64,000 nucleotides of DNA from positions 62,001 through 126,000 of the forward strand of contig CALOAX010000012.1 in assembly GCA_942491485.1 (NCBI GenBank). Direction: 5' to 3'. This DNA is from Desulfoluna sp942491485. Its GTDB lineage: Bacteria > Desulfobacterota > Desulfobacteria > Desulfobacterales > Desulfolunaceae. This document shows positions 24,699 to 33,344 of this stretch, one piece after another. A program made the position numbers and the translations under genes. The notes under the pieces were generated by a model that had not been told where the DNA came from, made no database searches, and was given only the letters and a program-made list of their open reading frames with translations. Position 1 is the first letter of the stretch, and the number at the start of each line of letters is the position of its first letter.

Positions 24699-25166
24699 AT
24701 GACCCAAACCATTCTTGTCAAAGAGGATCTTGTGGCTTTTATCACATGCCCCTCGTGCCAACAGGTGAAGGAAGAGGACGTCTCATCTTTCATAGGTATT
24801 AAAAGCCGCGTTCGAATTCGATGTCGGTGCAGTTGCGGTCACTCTTTTCATGTACAGCTGGAGCGACGGCAGTTTGCCCGGAAAGATGTCTCTTTTCCGG
24901 TGGTCTGCAAAGTACAGGAACGGGGCTATAAGCTGAAAGGGACTGTGACGGACATCTCTCAGTCCGGCCTTCGGGTTCATCTCTCCACGCCTGTCCCCTT
25001 GGACGTGGGCATGCGGGTGGAGCTTGAATTCAATCTGGACGACCGGGAACACTCCTTTATAGAAAAAAAAGGCGTCATTCGCAGTATCAGTGATCTGGAG
25101 GTCGGGATGTCGTTTGACTCCACCCAGCACTATGGCAAGTTGGGGCTCTATATCGAGTTTCATTGA
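24699..25166 (+). CDS. Zinc-ribbon PilZ protein (tandem copy 2)
   Basis: A 155-residue paralogue of the gene before it. Cysteines are at 17, 20, 42, 44 and 46, RxxxR is RQFAR at 57-61, and DxSxxG is DISQSG. The spacing of 25 bases and equal length show a tandem duplication. Divergence in the loops (for example KVQERGYKLKG against TDESGRKFIM) suggests the copies now have different partners. GGGGAGAC precedes the ATG. It is the last gene of the island, and no clear terminator follows before the repeat at 25228. Confidence 0.9.
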   Translation: MTQTILVKEDLVAFITCPSCQQVKEEDVSSFIGIKSRVRIRCRCSCGHSFHVQLERRQFARKDVSFPVVCKVQERGYKLKGTVTDISQSGLRVHLSTPVPLDVGMRVELEFNLDDREHSFIEKKGVIRSISDLEVGMSFDSTQHYGKLGLYIEFH

Positions 25167-25227
25167 TGACGGGTTTGTAAAAATAATGCCGTTGCTTAGC
25201 CATGCATGGCCAATCAGTATCTATTTC

Positions 25228-25272
25228 AGCTTGAATTTGCCTCCGGCGTTCCCTGCCGGGGGCAAAATGTTG
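25228..25272. repeat. Dispersed GCCTCCGGC repeat, copy 3
   Basis: GCCTCCGGC followed by a complementary CCCTGCCGGGGG block, preceded by CAGCTTGAATTT (the tail of other copies read in the opposite sense). The rest of 25167-25588 has no gene. It includes two 13-base tandem units TTTAGCCGTTTCC at about 25416-25441. Confidence 0.6.
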
Positions 25273-25588
25273 CAAGGTCTGCGTAAAGCGGGCCTTGTCC
25301 CTAAGCACTTCCGAAAAACCTTATCCTTGATCATTACCTGACCTTCACCTGCATCACTATCTTCTTGTTCCGTTGATTCCCAACCTAAAAAATCCCTGAA
25401 TACCAGGCCTCCTGCTTTAGCCGTTTCCTTTAGCCGTTTCCTTTGGCCGGTTTGTCGCACTGCGTATAGAGGATAATAAGGGTGGTGCGCCTGTCTCGAC
25501 TTGGTTTCTGAAGAAAGGGGAGGGGGGCTGAATCACATGCAGGATGAGAGCGTGGGCAAAGCGTAGCATCGTGGTAAAGCGTTTGGAC

Positions 25589-26014
25589 TTAGAAGGGGAT
25601 TGAAAATTCAATACGGTACTCCATAACAATCTCATCACTTAACCCGTTCTCACTGTTGTCCTCAATAACTCCGGTCTGGATACCGATCCAGGTGGTTTGC
25701 CATATTTTGGATGCGCGCGGTGGAAGCATGTAGGCGATGAAGGCGTGACCCAAGGCGCAGCCCGCAAAATAGAGGTCCACGTCCTGTTTGCCGGGGTGGC
25801 TGCCTAAAATGGGGTTGGTTTCTTTAAATCGGTCGGGATTGGCTGCGATGGTTCGGGTCTGTTGCCAGTCCTGATAGAGGGTGAAGAGAAAGCAGAGCTC
25901 CCGAGCTGTTGTTTCCTGGTTCCATGAGGTCTCCGCATGAACAGCAGCACCTGATATCATGATAAAAAGGACAGTCACCGGGATGGCACAGGTTGTTTTG
26001 ACTAAATGTTTCAT
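25589..26014 (-). CDS. Small exported protein of unknown function
   Basis: A 141-residue protein with a clear signal peptide (MKHLVKTTCAIPVTVLFIMI, cleavage likely after VHA). The mature part has DWQQTRTIAANPDRF, NPILGSHPGK and a hydrophobic stretch CALGHAFIAYMLPP that may be a membrane helix. I do not recognise a functional family, although the pattern of Gln/Thr near NPILG recurs in small bacterial membrane proteins. AAGGAG precedes the ATG. It is convergent with the signalling island and stands alone. Confidence 0.75.
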   Translation of the reverse strand: MKHLVKTTCAIPVTVLFIMISGAAVHAETSWNQETTARELCFLFTLYQDWQQTRTIAANPDRFKETNPILGSHPGKQDVDLYFAGCALGHAFIAYMLPPRASKIWQTTWIGIQTGVIEDNSENGLSDEIVMEYRIEFSIPF

Positions 26015-26255
26015 GGTCTCTCTTCTCCTTGATAGCGAATGAACTGCATTTGAAGAAGAGATAGATCAAGTTTTGTGCCATGTTTATTGAGCTAAGTAAA
26101 AAGTATGGATATACAGTGGTTTAACGGTTTTTGTTGATGCCGTGCGTGAAGTTTTGGATGGCTGTTTCGTTCTTTATAAGGGAATAAGTTCCGGTTGATT
26201 GAACATCGCTCATCCGGTCTTGTGCTCATGGATGGCGGGGGCCTGGAAATTCAAC

Positions 26256-26300
26256 AAAAAAGCCCCTCCATGGAAAACTTCAATTCCATGGAGGGGCTTT
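26256..26300 (-). terminator. Intrinsic terminator after the aminotransferase
   Basis: A perfect 17-base stem (26259-26275 with 26284-26300, AAAGCCCCTCCATGGAA) ends in T on the minus strand. It lies 180 bases past the aminotransferase stop. The rest of the 26015-26480 gap shows nothing. Confidence 0.75.
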
Positions 26301-26480
26301 GTCCGTTTGTCACTGTTCAGCTGAGTCTCCGGTGGTCCCCTTTTTGAAAAAAAGAGGCGGCACACTCATGGACCAGAACGATATAGGTGAGCTCTGAAAT
26401 CCAGGGTCTCAAACGTTGCAAAAGCGTGGCCCCCGGAGCCAACTGACCTGCTCGTTACGATCGGTTTACATCAGCCCGCA

Positions 26481-27782
26481 TCAGTTTGAACCAAGATAGG
26501 CCTTTATGCTGTCGGCAACCGTTTTGAAGGTCCACTGGCGCTTGGTATCATCTGTTTCCAAAAGGGTGATACGAAACCCTTTTTGAGAACAGCAGAAGCC
26601 CGTCAGGGGAACCACACAGATACCGGTGGCTGCGAGAAGGTAGTAGACAAACCGCTTGTCGACCTCAACATTTTCAATTTTCCCCTCGATATAGCGACGG
26701 ATGCGTTCGTCTTCGATGGGAAGGGACTGATCGTTGTTCAATGCCCCCTCTTCAAAGAGTACCGACATGTAAAAGGCCCCTTTGGGCTTGACGACGGAGA
26801 TGCCTTCCACTTCATTCAATGCGTTGTAGGCTTCGTCCGCACGGTTGCTGAACATGTCCCGGCGCATCTTAAGGTGTCCCCTGTAGTTGGGATGTCCCAT
26901 GACAAGGGGAATGGAGTGCTGGGGCAGGCTGGTGGAGCAGACCTCAAGCATCTTTGCGTTGACAATACTTTGAATATACTGTCGGAACATGGGGTAGCTG
27001 TTCTGGTTGTATACCTCAATCCATCCGCATCGTCCGCCTGGCCAGGGGTACTCTTTGGAGATTCCGCGAAGTGCCATGCCGGGAACCTCACCGATCACTT
27101 CGCTTAAGTGAACGGTAGATGCATCTTCGTAGACGATATGTGAGTAGATCTCATCACAGATCACAAAAATGCGGTGGCTTCTGGCAATATCCACGATTTT
27201 TTCAAGGGTCTCACGTGGGTAGACGGCCCCGGTGGGGTTGTCCGGGTTGATGATGAGGATACCGGCGATGGCATCGTTGTACTTGACCTTGTTTTCAATG
27301 TCCTGAAGGTCGGGAAGCCATCCGTTGTTGGGGTCCAGTTCATAGGTGAGGTGGTTGTACCCCGAATGGGCCGCCTCAGCAGAGGAGTGGGTGGAGTAGG
27401 CAGGGGAGGGGCCGATGACCCGGGCTTCCCGCTTTAGGAAACCGAAAATCTTTGCTACGGCATCCCCCAGGCCATTAAAAAAGACAATGTCATCCTTGGT
27501 GATCTGTGTGCCGCCACGTCCGTTGACACAATCGGCAAGGAACTGCTGGGTTCCGGAAACACCACGGGTCGCCACGTAACCGTAGGTGTCATCCTGGGTG
27601 ACAAGGTCCACGATGATGTCCTTGATCCAACTGGGAATGGTCTCTCCCTTTGCCACAGGGTCTCCGATGTTTTCCCAGGTGATGTCGACGCCGAATTCCG
27701 CCAGCTCGTTGGCCACCTCCACAATTTCACGTATTTCGTAAGTAAGTTGTCCCGATCCGACATGTACAATGTTTCGTCTCAT
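26481..27782 (-). CDS. PLP-dependent class I/II aminotransferase
   Basis: A 433-residue fold-type I aminotransferase. It shows GYVATRGVSGTQQFLAD near residue 73, INPDNPTGAVYPRETL, the cofactor aspartate in VICDEIYSHIVYED, and the Schiff-base lysine in GISKEYPWPGGRCGW. The C-terminus has the substrate-carboxylate arginine in FRITLLE. Substrate is not certain. It resembles alanine/valine-type enzymes related to AlaA, with a longer C-terminal part. GAGGAAG precedes the ATG. It follows the DUF3392 gene by 49 bases and may share its transcript. Confidence 0.88.
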   Translation of the reverse strand: MRRNIVHVGSGQLTYEIREIVEVANELAEFGVDITWENIGDPVAKGETIPSWIKDIIVDLVTQDDTYGYVATRGVSGTQQFLADCVNGRGGTQITKDDIVFFNGLGDAVAKIFGFLKREARVIGPSPAYSTHSSAEAAHSGYNHLTYELDPNNGWLPDLQDIENKVKYNDAIAGILIINPDNPTGAVYPRETLEKIVDIARSHRIFVICDEIYSHIVYEDASTVHLSEVIGEVPGMALRGISKEYPWPGGRCGWIEVYNQNSYPMFRQYIQSIVNAKMLEVCSTSLPQHSIPLVMGHPNYRGHLKMRRDMFSNRADEAYNALNEVEGISVVKPKGAFYMSVLFEEGALNNDQSLPIEDERIRRYIEGKIENVEVDKRFVYYLLAATGICVVPLTGFCCSQKGFRITLLETDDTKRQWTFKTVADSIKAYLGSN

Positions 27783-27831
27783 TTTTCTGTTCTTCCTCTA
27801 ACAATCCATGGGGCCGGTAATCCGGCTTTAT

Positions 27832-28164
27832 TCAAATGTATTTTTTTCTTTCAGCAATCCATCCGATGGCAAGAAACAAGCCCATCAGAAAAGGGGAGAG
27901 GAGGGTGTTGCTCAGCCCCGCCAGCTGATGTCTGACAAGGGGCACTGCGACAACAGCCAGTGCTCCGTAGCCAAACGTGCAGACAAGCGAAAAGGTGCAC
28001 ATCCGCAAAACAAAAGGGGTTCTCCCCAGCCGTCGTTTTAAAAAACGGTTGATACTGTCCCCGGCAAGTACCAGGCTGGTGGCCACAATGGCCACCGCTA
28101 TCGTTGCAAGGTGAGGCCTTGCAATCCCGGAGAGCCAGATACAGCAGTCGATGATCCAATTCAT
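27832..28164 (-). CDS. DUF3392 family inner-membrane protein
   Basis: A 110-residue protein with three to four hydrophobic helices. The pattern GDSINRFLKRRLGRTPFVLR, then CTFGYGALAVVAVP, and a C-terminus LAIGWIAERKKYI matches the DUF3392 family as I know it. The function is not known. No ribosome site stands out before the ATG at 28164. It is 49 bases upstream of the aminotransferase. Confidence 0.8.
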   Translation of the reverse strand: MNWIIDCCIWLSGIARPHLATIAVAIVATSLVLAGDSINRFLKRRLGRTPFVLRMCTFSLVCTFGYGALAVVAVPLVRHQLAGLSNTLLSPFLMGLFLAIGWIAERKKYI

Positions 28165-28243
28165 TAATTCAGCACAAGGGTAATGGTGTTAATCTGCAGC
28201 CGCTGCCGCTGCCGGAGCTCGCCGCTCTCTCGAGCATCGGCCA

Positions 28244-28294
28244 TAAAAACAAAACAGCAGGGGATACTTAAATAACATGTGTATCCCCTGCTGT
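28244..28294 (-). terminator. Intrinsic terminator after the EF-G-like gene
   Basis: ACAGCAGGGGATAC at 28254-28267 pairs perfectly with GTATCCCCTGCTGT at 28281-28294, and the minus strand runs into TTTTGTTTTT. Confidence 0.85.
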
Positions 28295-28320
28295 GTTCAA
28301 TCTTAGATGTTCAGATCTCT

Positions 28321-30378
28321 TTACTCTTCCTGTTCCGCAAGGATCTTTTCAAGCACTTTTTTCGAGATGTCACCGGGAACCTCGTCGTAGTGTGAGAATT
28401 TCCTGGAGAAGGTGCCCCGACCACCGGTCATGGAGTTGAGGTCCGGGGCGTATGTGAGAATTTCGGCCATGGGAACATGGGCGTTGATCACCTGATACTT
28501 GCCTTCGCTGTCCATTCCAAGCACCCGACCGCGGCGTGAGTTAAGGTCGCCCATGACGTCACCGGTAAAATCATCGGGAACGATGACCGAGACCTTCATC
28601 ACAGGCTCCAGGAGCACACCGCCTGATTCTTCACACGCTTTTTTAAAAGCGAGGGAGCCGGCCATTTTAAAGGCCATTTCCGAGGAGTCCACGGCATGGA
28701 AGGAACCGTAGTCCAGGGTCACTTTGAAATCCACACAGGGAAAGCCTGCGAGAACACCTTTGCCGGATGATTCGATGATGCCCTTCTCCACAGCGGGGAT
28801 GTAGGTTTTGGGAATCACGCCTCCCACGATGGCATCAACAAATTCAAACCCGGCACCGCTCTCCTGGGGTTCGAGAACGATCCAGCAGTCTCCGTACTGA
28901 CCGTGACCACCGGTCTGTTTTTTGTGTTTTCCCTGAACGCGAACCTTTTTGCGGACGGTCTCGCGATAGGGGACCTTGGGAGGTTTGATCACCACCTCAA
29001 GGTTAAATTTACGCTTCAGCTTTTCAATGGTGGCTTCCACGTGAACCATACCGGTTCCATTCAGGAGAATCTCCTTCGTTTCGGCAATACGATCGAGGCC
29101 GAGGGAGGGATCCTCCTCCTGGAGCCGGGTCAAAGAAGAGAAGACCTTGTCTTCGTCACCCTGTTTGGCGGCTTCCACGGCAAAGGAGATCACCGGGGCG
29201 ATGGGTTCCGTCATCGCAAGAGTTACTTTGGTGGCCTCGTCACAAAGGGTGTCCCCTGTGAAGGTCTCCTTGAGTTTGGCTACGGCTACAATGGCACCGG
29301 CCTCTGCGTAGTCAATGGGTTTCTGTTCTTTACCGGCAAGGTAGAGCAGCTGTGAGTAGCGCTCCTTGCAGTCTTTGTTCGTGTTGTAGAGGTTGCCATC
29401 CTTGCCGAGCTTTCCAGACACGATTTTGATCAGGGAGAGGCGGCCCGCATACGGATCAACTATGGTCTTGAAGACATAACCTGAAAAAGGCGCGTCCGCA
29501 TCAAAGGTCACACCGTCTCCTTCGGCTGCGGGGAAGGGGGATCTCTCAAGGGGGCCGGGAAGGCCATCCACGATGAAATCGGCAAGCAGGGTGATGCCGA
29601 TGTTGGCGGTGGCGGATCCACAGAGCACAGGCATGAATTGACGTGCCTTGATCCCGTTCCTCAGGGCGGCGATGAGCTCATTGTCCTTGATCTCGTCTCC
29701 TTCGAGGTAACGTTCGAGGAGTTCGTCGTCGGCTTCAGCTATGTTTTCAATGAGTTCTGCGCGTTCTGTTTCCACGTCATCTGCCATGTCGGCAGGAATA
29801 TCCATGGGTGCCGACTTGCCGTCGGTGAAGCTGTAGGCTTTGTTGGCAATCAGATCCACCACCCCTTTGAAGTTCTCTTTTTCTCCAATGGGAAGCTGGA
29901 TAAGAATAGGCTTGGGCTTGAGTGCATCTACGGCACTTTCAAAGGCCTGCCTGAAATTGGCACGCTCGTGGTCGACTTTGTTGATAAAGCCGATGGCGGG
30001 GATGTCGTTATCGCCTGCAAAAAGAGCGGATTGTTCGGTGCGGATATCGGCACCTGTGCAGGCATCAATGACGATGACAGCAGCGTCTGCGGCCGGCATG
30101 CAGGTTTTTGTATCTGAGAAGAAGTTCTTGTCACCCGGCGTATCGATGAGGCTGATAATATGCTTATTCCACTCGTATTGGTAAAAGGCGCTGCTGAGGG
30201 AGGCGGTTCGCCGCTGTTCCTCTTCCGTATAGTCCATTACGGAGTTGCCTTCTTCCACACGGCCAAGTCGGTTTGTCGCGCCGGAGTTGAAAATCAATGC
30301 CTCGGCAAGGGATGTCTTGCCTGCACCTCCATGGGCTGCCAGAGCGACGTTTTTCAGTTTATCAGAAGATAACTTCAT
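28321..30378 (-). CDS. Elongation factor G-like GTPase (EF-G2 type)
   Basis: A 685-residue translational GTPase. P-loop AHGGAGKT is at residues 15-22, DTPGDKNFF is G3 and NKVD is G4. Domains II to V follow, with domain IV near GQYGDCWIVLEP and domain V near VMGDLNSRRGRVLGM. The G1 loop and the lack of the usual EF-G G2 sequence (residues RTASLSSAFYQYEW) fit the fusA2-like group rather than the canonical fusA of the str operon. It stands outside any ribosomal operon. GGAGG precedes the ATG at 30378. Whether it works in elongation, recycling or stress is unknown. Confidence 0.9.
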   Translation of the reverse strand: MKLSSDKLKNVALAAHGGAGKTSLAEALIFNSGATNRLGRVEEGNSVMDYTEEEQRRTASLSSAFYQYEWNKHIISLIDTPGDKNFFSDTKTCMPAADAAVIVIDACTGADIRTEQSALFAGDNDIPAIGFINKVDHERANFRQAFESAVDALKPKPILIQLPIGEKENFKGVVDLIANKAYSFTDGKSAPMDIPADMADDVETERAELIENIAEADDELLERYLEGDEIKDNELIAALRNGIKARQFMPVLCGSATANIGITLLADFIVDGLPGPLERSPFPAAEGDGVTFDADAPFSGYVFKTIVDPYAGRLSLIKIVSGKLGKDGNLYNTNKDCKERYSQLLYLAGKEQKPIDYAEAGAIVAVAKLKETFTGDTLCDEATKVTLAMTEPIAPVISFAVEAAKQGDEDKVFSSLTRLQEEDPSLGLDRIAETKEILLNGTGMVHVEATIEKLKRKFNLEVVIKPPKVPYRETVRKKVRVQGKHKKQTGGHGQYGDCWIVLEPQESGAGFEFVDAIVGGVIPKTYIPAVEKGIIESSGKGVLAGFPCVDFKVTLDYGSFHAVDSSEMAFKMAGSLAFKKACEESGGVLLEPVMKVSVIVPDDFTGDVMGDLNSRRGRVLGMDSEGKYQVINAHVPMAEILTYAPDLNSMTGGRGTFSRKFSHYDEVPGDISKKVLEKILAEQEE

Positions 30379-30518
30379 TAAACAACCTCCTCAATATGTA
30401 GTGATTCAAGCCTATGCCTATCTATTTGACAGTCTCTTCTCCTGCATTGCATGTTTTGCCTTACGACTTCTTACCTTGAATCTGTGCTGTCATTCCGGTG
30501 AAATCGAGTGCGCCTGCC

Positions 30519-30554
30519 AACGTCCGAGAGGGGGATGGTCCCCGTTCGGACGTT
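30519..30554. other. Hairpin between tlyA and the EF-G-like gene
   Basis: AACGTCCGA at 30519-30527 pairs perfectly with TCGGACGTT at 30546-30554, with an inner GGGG/CCCC pair. There is no T-run on either strand. It could be a processing or regulatory hairpin in the 222-base leader of the EF-G-like gene. Confidence 0.4.
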
Positions 30555-30600
30555 GTCTAAAAAAATACCATTACGAAATTTGATTTATATACCAACCTCT

Positions 30601-31341
30601 TCAGTATTTCAAAGAGATAATGAACTCGCGATTCCCTTTGGGGCCGAGGATGGGAGATGTGATGACATCCTCCTTCTCCAGGCCCAGCTCCTGGAAAAAT
30701 TGAGACAGGGTATCAATGACTTCCGCGTGCAGAGCCGGGTCTTTAACGACACCGCCTTTACCCACCTTTCCTTTTCCTACCTCGAATTGAGGCTTGATCA
30801 GGGCGAGGATACGGCCGCCTTTTTTCAGGAAGTTAAGGGCAGCCGGCACGACGAGCTTCAAAGAGATAAAAGAGGTATCGATGGTGACCACATCGACATG
30901 TTCCGGAACCTGTTCTTCTGTGAGGTAGCGGATGTTGGTCCGTTCCAGAACCACAACCCTTTCGTCGCTTCTCAGGGACCAGGCCAGTTGCCCGTATCCT
31001 ACATCCACGGCGTAAACTTTTGCTGCCCCATGTCGAAGCAGGCAATCGGTAAAACCGCCTGTGGATGCCCCGATGTCCAGACATACATCATGCGTTATAT
31101 CTATATCAAGGGTTTTCAAGGCCTCTTCAAGTTTCAATGCTCCACGGCTGACATAAGGAATCTCATCCTCTTTGACATGAATATCCGCGGTTGACAGCAC
31201 GCGTGTCCCAGCCTTGGTGACAGGTGTCCGGTTTACCAGCACTTTTCCCGCCAAGAGCAATGCCTGGGCTCTCTGGCGGCTCTCCACCAGCCCTCTTTCA
31301 ACAAGGAGCTGATCTATTCTTGTTTTTACTTCCTGACTCAA
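30601..31341 (-). CDS. tlyA: TlyA family rRNA 2'-O-methyltransferase
   Basis: Methylates ribose in 16S and/or 23S rRNA in characterised relatives (the capreomycin-sensitivity enzyme). The 246-residue protein has an N-terminal S4 RNA-binding domain (RIDQLLVERGLVESRQRAQ) and an FtsJ/RrmJ-type Rossmann fold with SAM motif DIGASTGGFTDCLL near residues 88-101. Catalytic-type residues lie in ALIKPQFEVGK. It is the last gene of xseA-xseB-ispA-dxs-tlyA, 22 bases after dxs. Confidence 0.94.
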   Translation of the reverse strand: MSQEVKTRIDQLLVERGLVESRQRAQALLLAGKVLVNRTPVTKAGTRVLSTADIHVKEDEIPYVSRGALKLEEALKTLDIDITHDVCLDIGASTGGFTDCLLRHGAAKVYAVDVGYGQLAWSLRSDERVVVLERTNIRYLTEEQVPEHVDVVTIDTSFISLKLVVPAALNFLKKGGRILALIKPQFEVGKGKVGKGGVVKDPALHAEVIDTLSQFFQELGLEKEDVITSPILGPKGNREFIISLKY

Positions 31342-31363
31342 AAGTCTTCTTGTCCTTTTTCAG

Positions 31364-33274
31364 TTACCGGCCGTCTCCGGCCAGGGTGGTGACGTTGCTC
31401 GTCTGCCCGAGTATTCGAAGTGCTGTTTTCATGACTCCCTCGGTTGAAATTCCCTGAAGTTTACACAACTCATCCCTGGAGCCGTGCTCGACAAAGTGAT
31501 CCTCGACCCCGACAATGGCGGTGGTGATGTTACAGATCCCCTCGTTTGAAAACAGTTCAAGGATTGCGCTGCCGAAGCCACCGGCCTTCATGTGTTCTTC
31601 AACGGTGACAACGTGGCCTGTTTTTTCAGCCCAGCTGACGATAAGATTTCGGTCCAGGGGCTTCACAAACCTGGCATTGATGACGGCTGCCTCAATCCCT
31701 TGCTCTGAAAGACGTTCAGCCGCTTCCATGCATTTGGAAAGGGTGGTTCCAATGGACAGCAGGAGAACATCGCTGCCTTCTCTGACCAGCTCGCCTTGGC
31801 CCATGGGAAGAGACGTCGCGTTTGCATCCACAGGCACTCCCTCCCCGGCACCACGCGGGTAGCGAATGGCAATAGGGCCATCGTGGTCGAGGGCTGTCTT
31901 CATCATGCACCGCAGCTCATTTTCATTGGCCGGCGCCATGATGACCATGTTGGGCAGGGGCCTTAAGTAAGAGAGATCAAAGAGCCCATGGTGTGTGGGG
32001 CCGTCTTCGCCCACGATGCCGCCTCGGTCCACGGCAAAGATAACGGAATGCCTGTCAAGGCAGACGTCATGAAGAATCTGATCGTAGGCCCGTTGGAGAA
32101 AGGTGGAGTAGATGGCCACCACCGGTTTTAGTCCTTCGGTGGCCATGCCGGCGGCAAAGGTCACCCCATGCTGTTCGGCAATGCCCACATCAAAGAAACG
32201 ATCGGGGAACGTATTGGCAAATTCTGTGAGTCCTGTCCCCTCCGGCATGGCCGCTGTCACCGCTACGATGCGCTTGTCGGTTTTGGCGAAATCGACCATG
32301 GATTGACCGAACACGTCGGTATAGCTGGGGGTCTTTGCCTTGGCTTTCATGCTGACGCCTGTCTTTTTTTCAAAGGCACTGACACCATGAAAATAGACAG
32401 GGTTCGCCTCGGCCGGGGCGTAGCCCTTGCCTTTCTTGCTCATCACGTGAAGGAGCACAGGTTTGTTGAGCTTTTTGATGTTCTCAAGGATATCGATAAG
32501 GTGTTCGAGATTGTGCCCGTCAATGGGGCCAAAGTACTCGAATTTAAAGGCTTCAAAGAGCATGCCGGGGGTGACGAAGGCCTTGAAGGACTCTTCGGTT
32601 TTTTTGGCAAACTGATAAATGTCATCGCCCACTTTCGGGAGGGCCTTGACAGCCTTTTTAAACTCGCCCTTCAGATCCTGCAGGTACTTGGCAGAAAAGG
32701 TGCGGCTTAAGAAAGAGGAGAGGGCGCCCACGTTTTTTGCGATGGACATCTCGTTGTCGTTTAAGATCACCAGGTGATTTCGATTGGAGGGGCCGGATTG
32801 GTTGAGCCCCTCATAGGCAATGCCACCTGTGAGGCTGCCGTCACCGATAACGGAGATGATTTTTCCATTCTCCCCCTTGATCTCCCGGGCACAACTGATG
32901 CCGTAACCTGCAGAGACGGAGGTGCTGCTGTGGCCTGTGGTAAACGCGTCATAGGGGCTTTCACTCACCTTGGGAAAGCCGGATAGTCCTCCCCGGGTCC
33001 TGAGGGTGGGGAAGGCGTCCCGTCTTCCGGTGAGCAGTTTGTGAGCGTACGCCTGATGCCCCACATCCCATACCACTTTATCAAACGGGATATCAAAGAC
33101 ATAATGAATCGCTATGGTCAGCTCTACAACACCCAGGCTGGAAGCCAGGTGCCCACCATTTTTTGACACCACATCCACAATGTTTTCCCGAATCTCCCGG
33201 GCAAGTTGAGGAAGCTGGTTGCGGTCCAGCTTTCTGAGATCTGTCGGAGAATCGATCTGTTTTAAAAGCGTCAT
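31364..33274 (-). CDS. dxs: 1-deoxy-D-xylulose-5-phosphate synthase
   Basis: Condenses pyruvate and glyceraldehyde 3-phosphate with thiamine diphosphate, the first step of the MEP isoprenoid route. The 636-residue protein shows HLASSLGVVELTIAIHYVF, the TPP-binding GDGSLTGGIAYEGLN and NDNEMSIAKNVG, and the transketolase Pyr domain with FAVDRGGIVGEDGPTHHG. The ATG at 33274 is preferred over a GTG three codons earlier because AGGTGA is spaced correctly. It lies 70 bases after ispA, so both steps feeding prenyl synthesis are in one operon. Confidence 0.97.
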   Translation of the reverse strand: MTLLKQIDSPTDLRKLDRNQLPQLAREIRENIVDVVSKNGGHLASSLGVVELTIAIHYVFDIPFDKVVWDVGHQAYAHKLLTGRRDAFPTLRTRGGLSGFPKVSESPYDAFTTGHSSTSVSAGYGISCAREIKGENGKIISVIGDGSLTGGIAYEGLNQSGPSNRNHLVILNDNEMSIAKNVGALSSFLSRTFSAKYLQDLKGEFKKAVKALPKVGDDIYQFAKKTEESFKAFVTPGMLFEAFKFEYFGPIDGHNLEHLIDILENIKKLNKPVLLHVMSKKGKGYAPAEANPVYFHGVSAFEKKTGVSMKAKAKTPSYTDVFGQSMVDFAKTDKRIVAVTAAMPEGTGLTEFANTFPDRFFDVGIAEQHGVTFAAGMATEGLKPVVAIYSTFLQRAYDQILHDVCLDRHSVIFAVDRGGIVGEDGPTHHGLFDLSYLRPLPNMVIMAPANENELRCMMKTALDHDGPIAIRYPRGAGEGVPVDANATSLPMGQGELVREGSDVLLLSIGTTLSKCMEAAERLSEQGIEAAVINARFVKPLDRNLIVSWAEKTGHVVTVEEHMKAGGFGSAILELFSNEGICNITTAIVGVEDHFVEHGSRDELCKLQGISTEGVMKTALRILGQTSNVTTLAGDGR

Positions 33275-33344
33275 TACTATCACCTGTATGATTACCCACC
33301 AAAGTGGAAGGGTATAGTGTTCGTATCAGGCCCCTTTGCAGGGC

